A stretch of DNA of 5,972 nucleotides from Nitrosopumilaceae archaeon (GTDB lineage: Archaea; Thermoproteota; Nitrososphaeria; Nitrososphaerales; Nitrosopumilaceae). The first letter of the stretch is position 1. Every line of letters starts with the position of its first letter. The DNA is taken from NCBI GenBank assembly GCA_007571225.1, contig RKRU01000067.1:1-5972 (forward strand), given 5' to 3'. The position numbers and the translations under genes are program-made. Below the pieces are notes generated by a model. That model did not search any database. It was not told where the DNA came from and was given only the letters and a program-made list of their open reading frames with translations. This document shows positions 1 through 5,811 of the stretch, piece by piece.

Positions 1-1
1 C

Positions 2-1060
2 GTGAAGAGGGTCTTCATAAATGGATATGGTTCTATAGGCAGCAGGATTGCATCATTTCTTATGGATGATCCAGAGATAAAGATAGTCGGGGTGGGCAAG
101 CAATCTGCCGATTCAAAGGTTGGGCAAGCAGTAGAAAAGGGACTCAATGTGTATGTCCCCGAATCCCAAGTAGAAAAATTTGCAGGCAGTCAGATAAGCG
201 GCACGATAGAGTCGGCGCTAGACGATGCCGACATCGTAATTGACGCATCACCCGGAGGCTGCGGATACCAGAACAAGGTAGGTCTCTATGAACCGCGCGA
301 TATTACGGCCATATATCAGGGGGGAGAGTCGATTGTGGGACCAGAGGCCGTATCTGATATCCTCTTCAACTCTAGAACCAACTACGACGAGGCCATCTCT
401 GCTAGGCACGTGATGCAAGGCAGCTGCAACGTCACCGGAATGGGCAGGATACTGGCTCCACTGCGTGCCGCATATCACAACTCCATAAGGCGTATTGACG
501 TGACGCTGGTGCGCAGATGGGCCGACTTAGAGCAGACCAACAAGAGCGTTCCTGACACCATCGAGATGACCGAATCACCACATCACGGCCAAGACGTAAA
601 GGCGTCACTGGACGGGGGGGAGGATGCCCCGTTGTACGTGAGGGCAATCAAGGTGCCCACACGGCAGATGCACCTGCATATAATGGATGTGCGCTTCTCA
701 GGTGAGGCTCCATCACAGTCAGATATTCACCGCATGCTGAGTGCCGAAGCAGGAGTCGCCGTACTGTGGACTGCAAAAGGCACCGCCCAGATAAGGGAGT
801 GTGCCAGAAACATGGGGTTCAGCTTTGTCGACACCAACCTCGTACACGTACATGCAAACATGACCTCCTCTGTAGGCGATACACTTCAGCTGATGTACTC
901 TGATGACCAGACCGGAATCGTAATTCCAGAAAACCACATGCTTTTGCAGGCGATGACTATGGGCCGTCCATACGAGCAAGCTGCATTACACACAGAGTCC
1001 GTCTTTCACATGGCCCAAAAAAAGCAGATACTGCAAGAGACCTTTGCCCGCAGGGACTAG
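2..1060 (+). CDS. gap: Type II (archaeal) glyceraldehyde-3-phosphate dehydrogenase
   Basis: Cytosolic NAD(P)-dependent phosphorylating GAPDH of the archaeal type II family. It interconverts glyceraldehyde-3-phosphate and 1,3-bisphosphoglycerate; in autotrophic thaumarchaea the gluconeogenic direction is expected (inference). Seen: an N-terminal Rossmann motif NGYGSIG (residues 7-13), an IDASPGG stretch near 80-86 typical of the family, the active-site cysteine in GSCNVTG (C142), a catalytic-histidine region SPHHGQD (192-198), and a late IPEN motif (308-311). At 352 aa it is slightly longer than the usual 335-345. The start is GTG at position 2; homologues begin at the same place relative to NGYG, so the gene is probably complete although no upstream sequence is visible. 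The family usually reads SCNTTG, so Val at the fourth position is a mild variant. The gene ends tail to tail with the CorC-like gene, the two stops sharing CTAG. Family assignment is firm; cofactor preference cannot be read here. Confidence 0.95.
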   Translation: MKRVFINGYGSIGSRIASFLMDDPEIKIVGVGKQSADSKVGQAVEKGLNVYVPESQVEKFAGSQISGTIESALDDADIVIDASPGGCGYQNKVGLYEPRDITAIYQGGESIVGPEAVSDILFNSRTNYDEAISARHVMQGSCNVTGMGRILAPLRAAYHNSIRRIDVTLVRRWADLEQTNKSVPDTIEMTESPHHGQDVKASLDGGEDAPLYVRAIKVPTRQMHLHIMDVRFSGEAPSQSDIHRMLSAEAGVAVLWTAKGTAQIRECARNMGFSFVDTNLVHVHANMTSSVGDTLQLMYSDDQTGIVIPENHMLLQAMTMGRPYEQAALHTESVFHMAQKKQILQETFARRD

Positions 1061-2340
1061 TCCTGCTCTGGAGGCCTATCGTCTGTGACATACTCTATTC
1101 TTATCTTTCTTGGTATGTTCTTTGCAACCTCTTCTACTGTAATATGCAACCCCTCAACATCTAGTGCATCGCCCTCACTTGGGATGTCTTGGAGGCGTTC
1201 GTGTAGCAGTCCGTTCAGCGATGCATAGTTGTCTCCCTTGGGAACACGTGTGTTGAAGATGCCGTTCAGTATATCTATCTCAATGTCGCCGTTTGTAACT
1301 ATAACGTTGTCGCCGAGCCGCACGTATGTCGCCTGACGCGCCTTGTCAGTCTCATCTTCAATTTCACCCACAATCTCCTCTACTAGGTCCTCTAGCGTAA
1401 CCAGCCCTTCGACACCGCCGTGCTCGTCTACAACTATTGCCATGTGTGTCTTTTTGTTCTTCATCTCACGCAGGAGTGTACTTATCATCTTCTCCTGCGA
1501 TGCAAATACGGGCTCCCTGGCTATCTTGGCCAGCTGTACCATCTTGTTGTCGTGTTCAAGCTCCTTCAATACGTCCCTGACGTGTACAAATCCTACTATG
1601 TCGTCTGCAGATGTCCCGACTAGCGGGATGCGCGAGTGTCCGCTCTTGTTTATCTCGGGCAGCGCTTCAAAGAGCATCATACGGGCGTTTAGGGTAAACA
1701 TTCTGGTCCGGGGCGTCATTACTGAGCGTATCACGGTATCATCAAAGCGCAGGGCCCCGTGGAGCATCTCCATCTCTTCCTTTTCGAGCGCCTTCTCCTG
1801 CATGCCCTGCTCTATCACGCCCCTTATCTCCTCTTCTGTGATGGGCGGGGGGGCATAACTGCTACCTGTCAGCCTGACCACCCTCTTTGTGATGGCCTCA
1901 AAGAACTTTACAACTGGATAGAATGCATAGCTGAACGCCAAGAGTACCGGCGCATAACGCAGGGCTATCTTGGTTGCGTTTGCATTACAGTACGTCTTTG
2001 GTGTGATCTCGCCGAATATCAGAATCAGAAATGTCATTATCCCTATTGCAATTCCAAGCCCTCCGTCTCCGAATATGCGGATTGCCACGTTGGTGGCCAG
2101 GGCAGATGCGCCCACATTTACTAGATTGTTGCCGAGGTTCACACTCGACATCATCCATCCGGGGTTTGACTTTAGTCGGTGCAGCGCCTTTGCACCCTTG
2201 CGCTTCTCTACAAGCATTTGATCTACAATGGATTTTCTCACCCCCACTAGCGCCACCTCAAGCCCGCTGAAGAATCCCGAGAGTCCAAGTAGTATGGCAA
2301 GGGATACGATCTCGACCCACAGGTCAACCATGGCCGCCAT
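1057..2340 (-). CDS. CNNM/CorC (HlyC-type) membrane protein with CBS pair
   Basis: Integral membrane protein of the CNNM/CorC family, linked in other organisms to magnesium or cobalt efflux and often mislabelled hemolysin. Domains in order: a CNNM/DUF21 transmembrane domain (about residues 5-195) with hydrophobic segments near 8-32, 68-88, 95-112 and 128-148, and the hallmark GEITPKT at 110-116; a CBS pair (first from about MTPR at 208-211, second about 272-330 with VVDEHGGVEGLVTLEDLVEE); then a C-terminal CorC/HlyC domain (about 336-418). At 427 aa it is normal for the family and looks intact. Two starts are possible: ATG at 2340, or ATG at 2331, three codons in. A GGGGG run at 2345-2341 touches the first ATG but sits 9 nt before the second, so the downstream start has the better ribosome-binding spacing. 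The 3' end overlaps the gap stop by 4 nt. The transported ion is not determinable from sequence alone. Confidence 0.93.
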   Translation of the reverse strand: MAAMVDLWVEIVSLAILLGLSGFFSGLEVALVGVRKSIVDQMLVEKRKGAKALHRLKSNPGWMMSSVNLGNNLVNVGASALATNVAIRIFGDGGLGIAIGIMTFLILIFGEITPKTYCNANATKIALRYAPVLLAFSYAFYPVVKFFEAITKRVVRLTGSSYAPPPITEEEIRGVIEQGMQEKALEKEEMEMLHGALRFDDTVIRSVMTPRTRMFTLNARMMLFEALPEINKSGHSRIPLVGTSADDIVGFVHVRDVLKELEHDNKMVQLAKIAREPVFASQEKMISTLLREMKNKKTHMAIVVDEHGGVEGLVTLEDLVEEIVGEIEDETDKARQATYVRLGDNVIVTNGDIEIDILNGIFNTRVPKGDNYASLNGLLHERLQDIPSEGDALDVEGLHITVEEVAKNIPRKIRIEYVTDDRPPEQD

Positions 2341-2372
2341 CCCCCGTGAGATATCCTAACATTTGCACGGTG

Positions 2373-2449
2373 TGGCAGTGACTATAGTTACAACGGTAAT
2401 GGTAATAGCATCTATAGCAATGGCAGTAATTATAGTAATGGCAGTATAG
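2373..2449. repeat. Degenerate AATGGCAGT-type short tandem repeat
   Basis: Imperfect repeats of a unit near 18 nt. The clearest copies are AATGGCAGTAATTATAG at 2419-2435 and TAATGGCAGTATAG at 2436-2449. An outlying TGGCAGTGACTATAG lies at 2373-2387, and GGTAATGGTAATAGC variants lie between. The plus strand reads Asn-Gly-Ser/Tyr-rich in one frame; the minus strand reads Thr/Ile/Ala-rich. No protein start supports either reading, so it is called a non-coding repeat or a gene remnant. Confidence 0.55.
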
Positions 2450-2681
2450 ACTCTTCATTTAGTATGCCAACACCATTCCAACAACACTGCCATGATGATC
2501 ATCACTCCTTGAGGCAACAACATGCTGTCCATTGACTGCCTGTGGTAGGGCCAAGTGGTGGGTATTGGCCTGAACGCCGGCACACTGTACTCGGTATGTC
2601 GATTCCACATTAACAGATTTGGTATAGTCTACTATTATTATAACCATTGCGCTGCGACGGGCGTTATCCAGCTCTTGTCGT

Positions 2682-2740
2682 CAAAAGACCAAAAGACTTG
2701 TTGATCATGAACTTTGTCAGACGGCAAAACTTATTGATCA
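2682..2740. repeat. Direct repeats CAAAAGAC and CAAAA(GA)CTT-TTGATCA
   Basis: CAAAAGACTTGTTGATCA at 2690-2707 recurs as CAAAACTTATTGATCA at 2725-2740, differing by a 2-nt deletion and one substitution. A shorter CAAAAGAC at 2682-2689 sits immediately before the first copy. Both long copies end in the palindrome TGATCA. The pair lies just left of the inverted-repeat element at 2762. It could be a paired operator, or a duplication tied to past insertion events. No function can be assigned. Confidence 0.5.
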
Positions 2741-2761
2741 GATTGTTCTAAGGGGGTCAAT

Positions 2762-2837
2762 GTAACTGTTTACGTTCAGCATAAACGATTTGTCAAATTT
2801 GTGCCTAGATTCAGTCACGGGGGACGTAAACAGTTAC
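2762..2837. mobile_element. MITE-like inverted-repeat element, copy A (76 bp)
   Basis: Bounded by perfect 14-bp terminal inverted repeats: GTAACTGTTTACGT at 2762-2775 and its exact reverse complement at 2824-2837. The interior core (2777-2817) matches the core of a second copy at 5409-5449 at 36 of 41 positions by eye. Inside the core there is a small palindrome ATTTG-T-CAAAT (2788-2798), and a second short stem GTTTA/TAAAC pairs 2768-2772 with 2782-2786. No open reading frame fits within it, so if mobile it is non-autonomous. I see no clear target-site duplication in the flanks. Alternatives are a structured RNA, a hairpin terminator or a protein-binding repeat. Intergenic position and multiple copies favour a MITE or REP-like element. 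Confidence 0.65.
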
Positions 2838-2898
2838 TCCTGCCAAGCACAAAAAATGAACTTACGGTAAGACTCGGATGCAATCGCCTAGATCCGCG

Positions 2899-2938
2899 GT
2901 AAACAATCTGCCGAACTTGTGCCCTGACTCAGTCATTC
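2899..2938. repeat. Decayed core of the inverted-repeat element, copy B
   Basis: Aligns without gaps to 5413-5452 of copy C at 30 of 40 positions by eye, including conserved CTTGTGCC-like and AGTCATTC blocks, and in the same orientation as copies A and C. The flanking terminal inverted repeats are not recognisable on either side and the central ATTTG-N-CAAAT palindrome is broken. It is best read as an old, degraded or truncated member lying 60 bp downstream of copy A. Confidence 0.5.
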
Positions 2939-3000
2939 TAGTGTGGTGGATGGCCCAAATAGATACTCTTGGGCAGTACAATGTGGGTTTCTCAGCAAGG

Positions 3001-3025
3001 TTCAAGTACATAAATTCAAGTACAT
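3001..3025. repeat. 11-bp direct repeat TTCAAGTACAT
   Basis: TTCAAGTACAT occurs at 3001-3011 and 3015-3025, a 14-nt period, about 95-115 bp upstream of the proteasome beta gene. It could be a tandem operator for that gene or a chance AT-rich repeat. No known regulator motif is recognised. Confidence 0.35.
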
Positions 3026-3088
3026 ATGATATGATTGTACACATATACACGGAACAATCAGAGTCACGCGCAAATAATATGGTAAACC

Positions 3089-3098
3089 CTTTAATTAT
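3089..3098 (+). promoter_or_regulatory. Probable TATA box of the proteasome beta gene
   Basis: CTTTAATTAT is centred about 26 nt before the ATG at 3119. Archaeal transcription normally starts 25-27 nt downstream of the TATA centre, which would place the start at or next to the ATG and give a leaderless mRNA. Consistent with that, no Shine-Dalgarno is seen before 3119. Confidence 0.5.
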
Positions 3099-3118
3099 GA
3101 AAAATCCAGCGTCACGAC

Positions 3119-3727
3119 ATGTCAATGTATATGCCTGGAGCTACCGCAGTAGGCGCCACGTTTGATAGCGGCGTAGTACTAGCCAGCGAAAAGCGCATAG
3201 CGTTTGGCAACTTTCTTGTCAGCAAGTCCACAAGAAAGACGTTTCAGATAACGCCAAAGGTGGGCGCAGCCTGTGCTGGACTCGTAGCCGACATGCAGAT
3301 ACTCTCCCTGCAGATATCCGCACTGGCAAAGATACGCAGGATGGAGCTGGGACGCGACGTACCCACAAACACAATAGCAAAGATGATGTCAAATATGATG
3401 TACGAGCGGAGGTACTTTCCACTGCTCACCCAGGTTATAGTGGGCGGGGTGGTGGACAAGCCCATAATGTATACGCTTGACCCTCTAGGTTCGGTACTGC
3501 CAGACTCGTATGCGGCAGTAGGCACGGGCGCCGAGATGGCGCTCGGAGTCTTGGATCCGCAGTTTGAAGATAAAATGTCCGAGAATGATGCAGTCGATCT
3601 TGCACGCAGGGCGGTCAACTCGGCCTCCATGAGGGACTCTGCAAGTGGGGATGGTCTTGACATTATGGTGATAACCAAAGATAGCATTAGGATGCTCTCC
3701 GAGCCCGTCGTGGCAGGAACCCCCTAG
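3119..3727 (+). CDS. psmB: Proteasome beta subunit, possibly non-catalytic type
   Basis: Beta-ring subunit of the archaeal 20S proteasome, an Ntn-hydrolase fold protein acting in cytosolic protein degradation. At 202 aa it has typical length with a very short N-terminal extension. Seen: MPGATAVG at 5-12, ASEKR at 22-26 (E24 aligns with position 17 of the mature chain), K40 aligning with the catalytic Lys33, a conserved MSNMMYERRYFP block near 90-101, VGTGAE at 134-139, and RDSASGDGLD at 172-181 containing equivalents of Asp166 and Ser169. In a gap-free alignment from memory with Thermoplasma beta, Ala8 falls on the catalytic Thr1 and Thr9 on position 2; Thr136 falls on Ser129. Databases usually annotate the Thr of GATAVG-type subunits as the nucleophile, so the point is open. 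Thaumarchaea commonly carry two beta genes, so a second, catalytic one would be elsewhere. The gene is transcribed alone, divergent from the CorC-like gene, and its stop overlaps the opposing PUA gene's stop. Confidence 0.95.
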   Translation: MSMYMPGATAVGATFDSGVVLASEKRIAFGNFLVSKSTRKTFQITPKVGAACAGLVADMQILSLQISALAKIRRMELGRDVPTNTIAKMMSNMMYERRYFPLLTQVIVGGVVDKPIMYTLDPLGSVLPDSYAAVGTGAEMALGVLDPQFEDKMSENDAVDLARRAVNSASMRDSASGDGLDIMVITKDSIRMLSEPVVAGTP

Positions 3728-4200
3728 TCCCGTACCGCCTTTACAGATTCCCAGAATTTATCAGATACATAATGCAGGTTTCGGATCACCTCGCCTTTCT
3801 CCATCGATTTGGCCTCTCCACTTGAGACCATCGCCCTTCCTACCGCCAGATACTTGCCGTACCTCTCCTCCTTTATTATGACTATATCTCCCTCCCCAAA
3901 CTCGGACAGTGCCATTATGCCAGGCCTCATCAAGTTTGCCCCCTTGCACATGAACCGTACCGCACCCATATCCACCACGACCCACGGAAACATTTCGAGG
4001 GTTGCAGTCTCGGTAAGAAGTGGCAAGTACTCTCCATTCGTCTTTATCATTCCAATTCCCGCTCCGGTGATTAATCGGGCGCCGTCATCAAGAATGTGCA
4101 TCTTTAAGTTCTTTATGCGTGGTACCTCGATCTTCCACAGCCGTGATATGGCGTCAAGTATCTCGCTCGTTTCGCTCTTTGAGAGTAGGTTGGATCTCAA
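3724..4200 (-). CDS. Pre-PUA/PUA RNA-binding protein (MCT-1/Tma20-like)
   Basis: Small cytosolic RNA-binding protein of the archaeal family with an N-terminal pre-PUA domain (DUF1947-type, about residues 1-72) and a C-terminal PUA domain (about 73-150). The PUA signature is visible as VVDMGAVRFMCKGANLMRPG (75-94), followed by GDIVIIKEE (104-112) and a last strand around KGEVIRNLHYVSDKFW (135-150). Eukaryotic relatives MCT-1 and Tma20 act in translation initiation and recycling; the same role here is inference. At 158 aa it matches the usual family length. The start is TTG at 4200, embedded in TTGA so that it overlaps the homoserine dehydrogenase stop by 4 nt, which implies translational coupling in one transcript. 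No better in-frame ATG precedes residue L32-K33-M34, which would cut into the pre-PUA domain. Its stop overlaps the opposing psmB stop in CTAG. Confidence 0.9.
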   Translation of the reverse strand: MRSNLLSKSETSEILDAISRLWKIEVPRIKNLKMHILDDGARLITGAGIGMIKTNGEYLPLLTETATLEMFPWVVVDMGAVRFMCKGANLMRPGIMALSEFGEGDIVIIKEERYGKYLAVGRAMVSSGEAKSMEKGEVIRNLHYVSDKFWESVKAVRD

Positions 4201-5270
4201 CTATACATCCCTGCCGACATGCCCTGCCTGATGCACAACAGATCCCTCAGTATGGCGCTTGCAGTTTCCATACCGCCTGCCCCGCGGCCTATTATCGTCT
4301 GCGTCCCAGAGTGCTCTGACGTAAACGAGATTGCGTTCAGTGTTCCGTTTACGCACAACGGATCATCCTTTAGAATCTCCACTGGGGCCACGACAAGCTC
4401 GCTGTCGTTGTTGTCACACCGGGCTATCATCTTGATTACCGCGTTGTTCTCTGCCGCCCGCTTCACATCGGATGCCGTTATGTCCCTGATTCCAGTACAT
4501 TTTACGTCCGGCAGTGTAACCTTCATCCCCATCACCCAGTTTGCCAGAATCACCAATTTGGCAGCAGCATCCAAGCCGTCAAGATCAAGCGACTCGTCTG
4601 CCTCTACGTATCCCCTTGCCCGGGCATCCTGCAGGGCCGCCTCCGGCGACATTCCAGATGCCATCTCCGACAGTATGTAGTTTGTAGTTCCGTTGAGTAT
4701 GCCGCTAAACGACGTTATTCGCTCGCCGCTGAGGCTGTTCTTTGCATAATCTAGTATAGGTGTTCCACCACCCACCGTCCCGCTAAACCGAAACATCACC
4801 CTGTTGTATGCCGCAATCTCATTGAGGGACGGAAAGGCAAGGGCAAGCGGACCCTTGTTTACGGATACAACATGCATGCCATTCTTCATGGCACCAGTTA
4901 TGTGCGTCATGCCAGGTTCCGCATCACGGTAGTTGCTAGGCGTGGTCTCAATCAGCACGTCGGCATCGGAGTTCTCCACCATCTCAGTTCTTCTTGTATT
5001 TGCGTCCGGCCGGGTGCCAGACTGCCTGCCGCTCTTTGCTGCTGTGAGTGATGCTGCAGCATACGATGCAACGGTTCCAGTCTCCTTCTTTGCGGCAAGC
5101 ATCCGTCGATAGTCAAGGCCCGATGGATCCGAGGCCGTACCGCCGCTGTCAGATACAGCCACTATCCTAGGCTTTAGTCCGTACTTTGAGTAGAGGTCGT
5201 CTGATCGTGATTCAAAAAGTTTTACTAGGTTCTGCCCGACTACCCCGAATCCGCACAGTACTATTCTAAT
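4197..5270 (-). CDS. hom: Homoserine dehydrogenase, apparent ATT start
   Basis: NAD(P)H-dependent enzyme reducing aspartate semialdehyde to homoserine, on the route to threonine and methionine. Read from ATT at 5270 the protein is 357 aa. Domains: a Rossmann fold with GFGVVG (residues 7-12), VSVNKGPLALAF (135-146) with the conserved lysine, FSGTVGGGTPIL (162-173), GILNGTTNYIL (190-200), and the catalytic-domain signature ESLDLDGLDAAAKL (226-239). The C-terminus carries GRGAGGMETASAI. The only standard start in the frame is GTG at 5162, which would delete 36 residues including the nucleotide-binding glycine motif. The upstream frame is open to a TGA at 5279-5277 with no ATG, GTG or TTG. ATT at 5270 lies where homologues have initiator Met, and AGGTGA at 5282-5277 is spaced 6 nt before it. 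A 1-nt deletion error that hides an upstream GTG (5280) is the alternative. It heads an operon with the PUA gene. Confidence 0.88.
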   Translation of the reverse strand: MRIVLCGFGVVGQNLVKLFESRSDDLYSKYGLKPRIVAVSDSGGTASDPSGLDYRRMLAAKKETGTVASYAAASLTAAKSGRQSGTRPDANTRRTEMVENSDADVLIETTPSNYRDAEPGMTHITGAMKNGMHVVSVNKGPLALAFPSLNEIAAYNRVMFRFSGTVGGGTPILDYAKNSLSGERITSFSGILNGTTNYILSEMASGMSPEAALQDARARGYVEADESLDLDGLDAAAKLVILANWVMGMKVTLPDVKCTGIRDITASDVKRAAENNAVIKMIARCDNNDSELVVAPVEILKDDPLCVNGTLNAISFTSEHSGTQTIIGRGAGGMETASAILRDLLCIRQGMSAGMYS

Positions 5271-5276
5271 CTTGTG

Positions 5277-5282
5277 TCACCT
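5277..5282 (-). promoter_or_regulatory. Shine-Dalgarno AGGTGA for homoserine dehydrogenase
   Basis: On the minus strand AGGTGA is a perfect partial match to the archaeal Shine-Dalgarno consensus (GGAGGUGAUC). It ends 6 nt before ATT at 5270, the ideal distance. The in-frame stop TGA is part of this site. It supports initiation at the non-standard ATT rather than at GTG 5162, more than 100 nt away. Confidence 0.6.
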
Positions 5283-5320
5283 GCCCACAAAGCTGTGCCA
5301 TATACAACCTAGAATCCCGC

Positions 5321-5340
5321 TTCTATATGCTTGTATATGT
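5321..5340 (-). promoter_or_regulatory. Candidate TATA region for the hom-PUA operon
   Basis: On the minus strand this reads ACATATACAAGCATATAGAA, two overlapping TATA-like boxes. Initiation 25-27 nt downstream would fall near 5300-5310 and leave a leader of about 30-40 nt that includes the AGGTGA site. Another TATA-like GTTGTATATGG (5308-5298) is closer, but would place the transcript start inside the Shine-Dalgarno, so it is less likely. Confidence 0.4.
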
Positions 5341-5393
5341 TGTTTTATGATTCAGTTTTACATCACTTTACCTACCCTACACATAGATTCAGC

Positions 5394-5476
5394 GTAACTG
5401 TTTACATCCAGCGTAAATGATTTGGCAAATTTGTGCCTAGAATTAGTCATTCAGGCGCAGAGGACGTAAACAGTAC
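5394..5476. mobile_element. MITE-like inverted-repeat element, copy C (83 bp)
   Basis: The left end GTAACTGTTTAC (5394-5405) is identical to the left end of copy A. The right end GTAAACAGTAC (5466-5476) is its reverse complement apart from one deleted base. The core (5409-5449) matches copy A at 36 of 41 positions and keeps the ATTTG-G-CAAAT palindrome (5420-5430). Between core and right terminus it carries about 7 extra bases compared with copy A. Its right third overlaps the 3' end of the PIN-domain gene. No obvious target duplication is seen. Confidence 0.65.
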
Positions 5477-5811
5477 CGTTCTACAATCACTCTTGCCTCA
5501 CCATCTGTCAGTATGCTACTGTCCCTCATCATTCCCAACAGGCCGATCAATCCGGTGAACTTGATGTACAGTTCCACGGCCTTGTGCCTTGCCTTCGCAT
5601 CATCCAAGATGCAGTATGCGCTGTTTCCAGATTCTTTCAGTTTTTGATATGACAACATAGAGTCACGCTCTCCCAGACCCAGGCCCGGAAAATCCTTCCT
5701 GAATTCCTTGATTTCGTCAATCGTATTGTTTTTTATGACATGGATCCTCTTGTCGTCTACATATTTTTTGATCCCGCGCAAGGTGGTCCCGTCCAGTAGT
5801 TCGCTTTCCAT
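5443..5811 (-). CDS. PIN-domain (VapC/DUF3368-like) protein, probably damaged
   Basis: Likely PIN-fold ribonuclease-type protein resembling the archaeal DUF3368/VapC-like group. From ATG 5811 it gives 122 aa. Seen: LGLGERD (45-51), matching the conserved G-x-GE acidic site; ILDDAKARHKA (68-78), matching the second acidic site with the following AR; then FTGLIGLLGMM (85-95), matching the usual GT-LG-LL helix. The same frame is open upstream to 5892 and encodes further PIN-like sequence (CNSHLELIDKIKRLGYDLAV), but contains no ATG, GTG or TTG before the TGA at 5895-5893. So the ATG 5811 product lacks the first strand and helix, and the canonical first Asp appears as Asn. The last codons (RYCLRPLRLND, stop) lie inside the inverted-repeat element at 5394-5476, so the native C-terminus was replaced. 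No antitoxin gene is visible in the remaining 80 bp. It is probably a pseudogene or remnant; the family call is moderate. Confidence 0.55.
   Translation of the reverse strand: MESELLDGTTLRGIKKYVDDKRIHVIKNNTIDEIKEFRKDFPGLGLGERDSMLSYQKLKESGNSAYCILDDAKARHKAVELYIKFTGLIGLLGMMRDSSILTDGEARVIVERYCLRPLRLND

Larger units (their letters stand above)
2341..2761. other. Long intergenic stretch, no convincing gene
   Basis: This stretch lies upstream of the minus-strand CorC-like gene and before the first inverted-repeat element. It holds the CorC promoter region, a short degenerate tandem repeat (2373-2449) and a direct-repeat cluster (2682-2740). A 62-codon minus-strand frame (2647-2459, from MVIIIVDYTKSV to VVGMVLAY) has fairly balanced amino-acid composition, but it matches no family I recognise and shows no clear Shine-Dalgarno. 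It may be a fragment of a decayed gene or chance. On the plus strand one frame reads a Gly/Asn/Ser/Tyr-rich stretch through the tandem repeat but has no start codon. Confidence 0.4.

Noticed and set aside
1343..1858. 171-codon plus-strand open frame, Ser-rich
   Set aside because: It is the antisense shadow of the CorC-like gene; the composition is the usual Ser/Thr/Ile-rich mirror of a coding strand.
2459..2647. 62-codon minus-strand frame as a real gene
   Set aside because: Reasonable composition but no family match, no clear ribosome-binding site, and it sits in repeat-rich intergenic DNA; mentioned only within the intergenic entry.
2762..2837. CRISPR repeat/spacer array
   Set aside because: Only two good copies, 2.6 kb apart, with non-identical cores and no regular spacing or cas genes.
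2972..3020. Possible tRNA, suggested by GGTTCAAGTAC resembling a T-arm
   Set aside because: The flanks do not pair into a 5-bp T-stem and no acceptor or anticodon stem could be built around it.
2878..3165. 95-codon plus-strand open frame starting at MQSPRSAVNNL
   Set aside because: It begins inside the decayed element copy, runs across the psmB promoter into psmB in another frame, and has no recognisable domain or ribosome-binding site.
3244..3687. 147-codon minus-strand open frame opposite psmB
   Set aside because: It lies entirely antisense within the well-supported proteasome gene, with no motif of its own.
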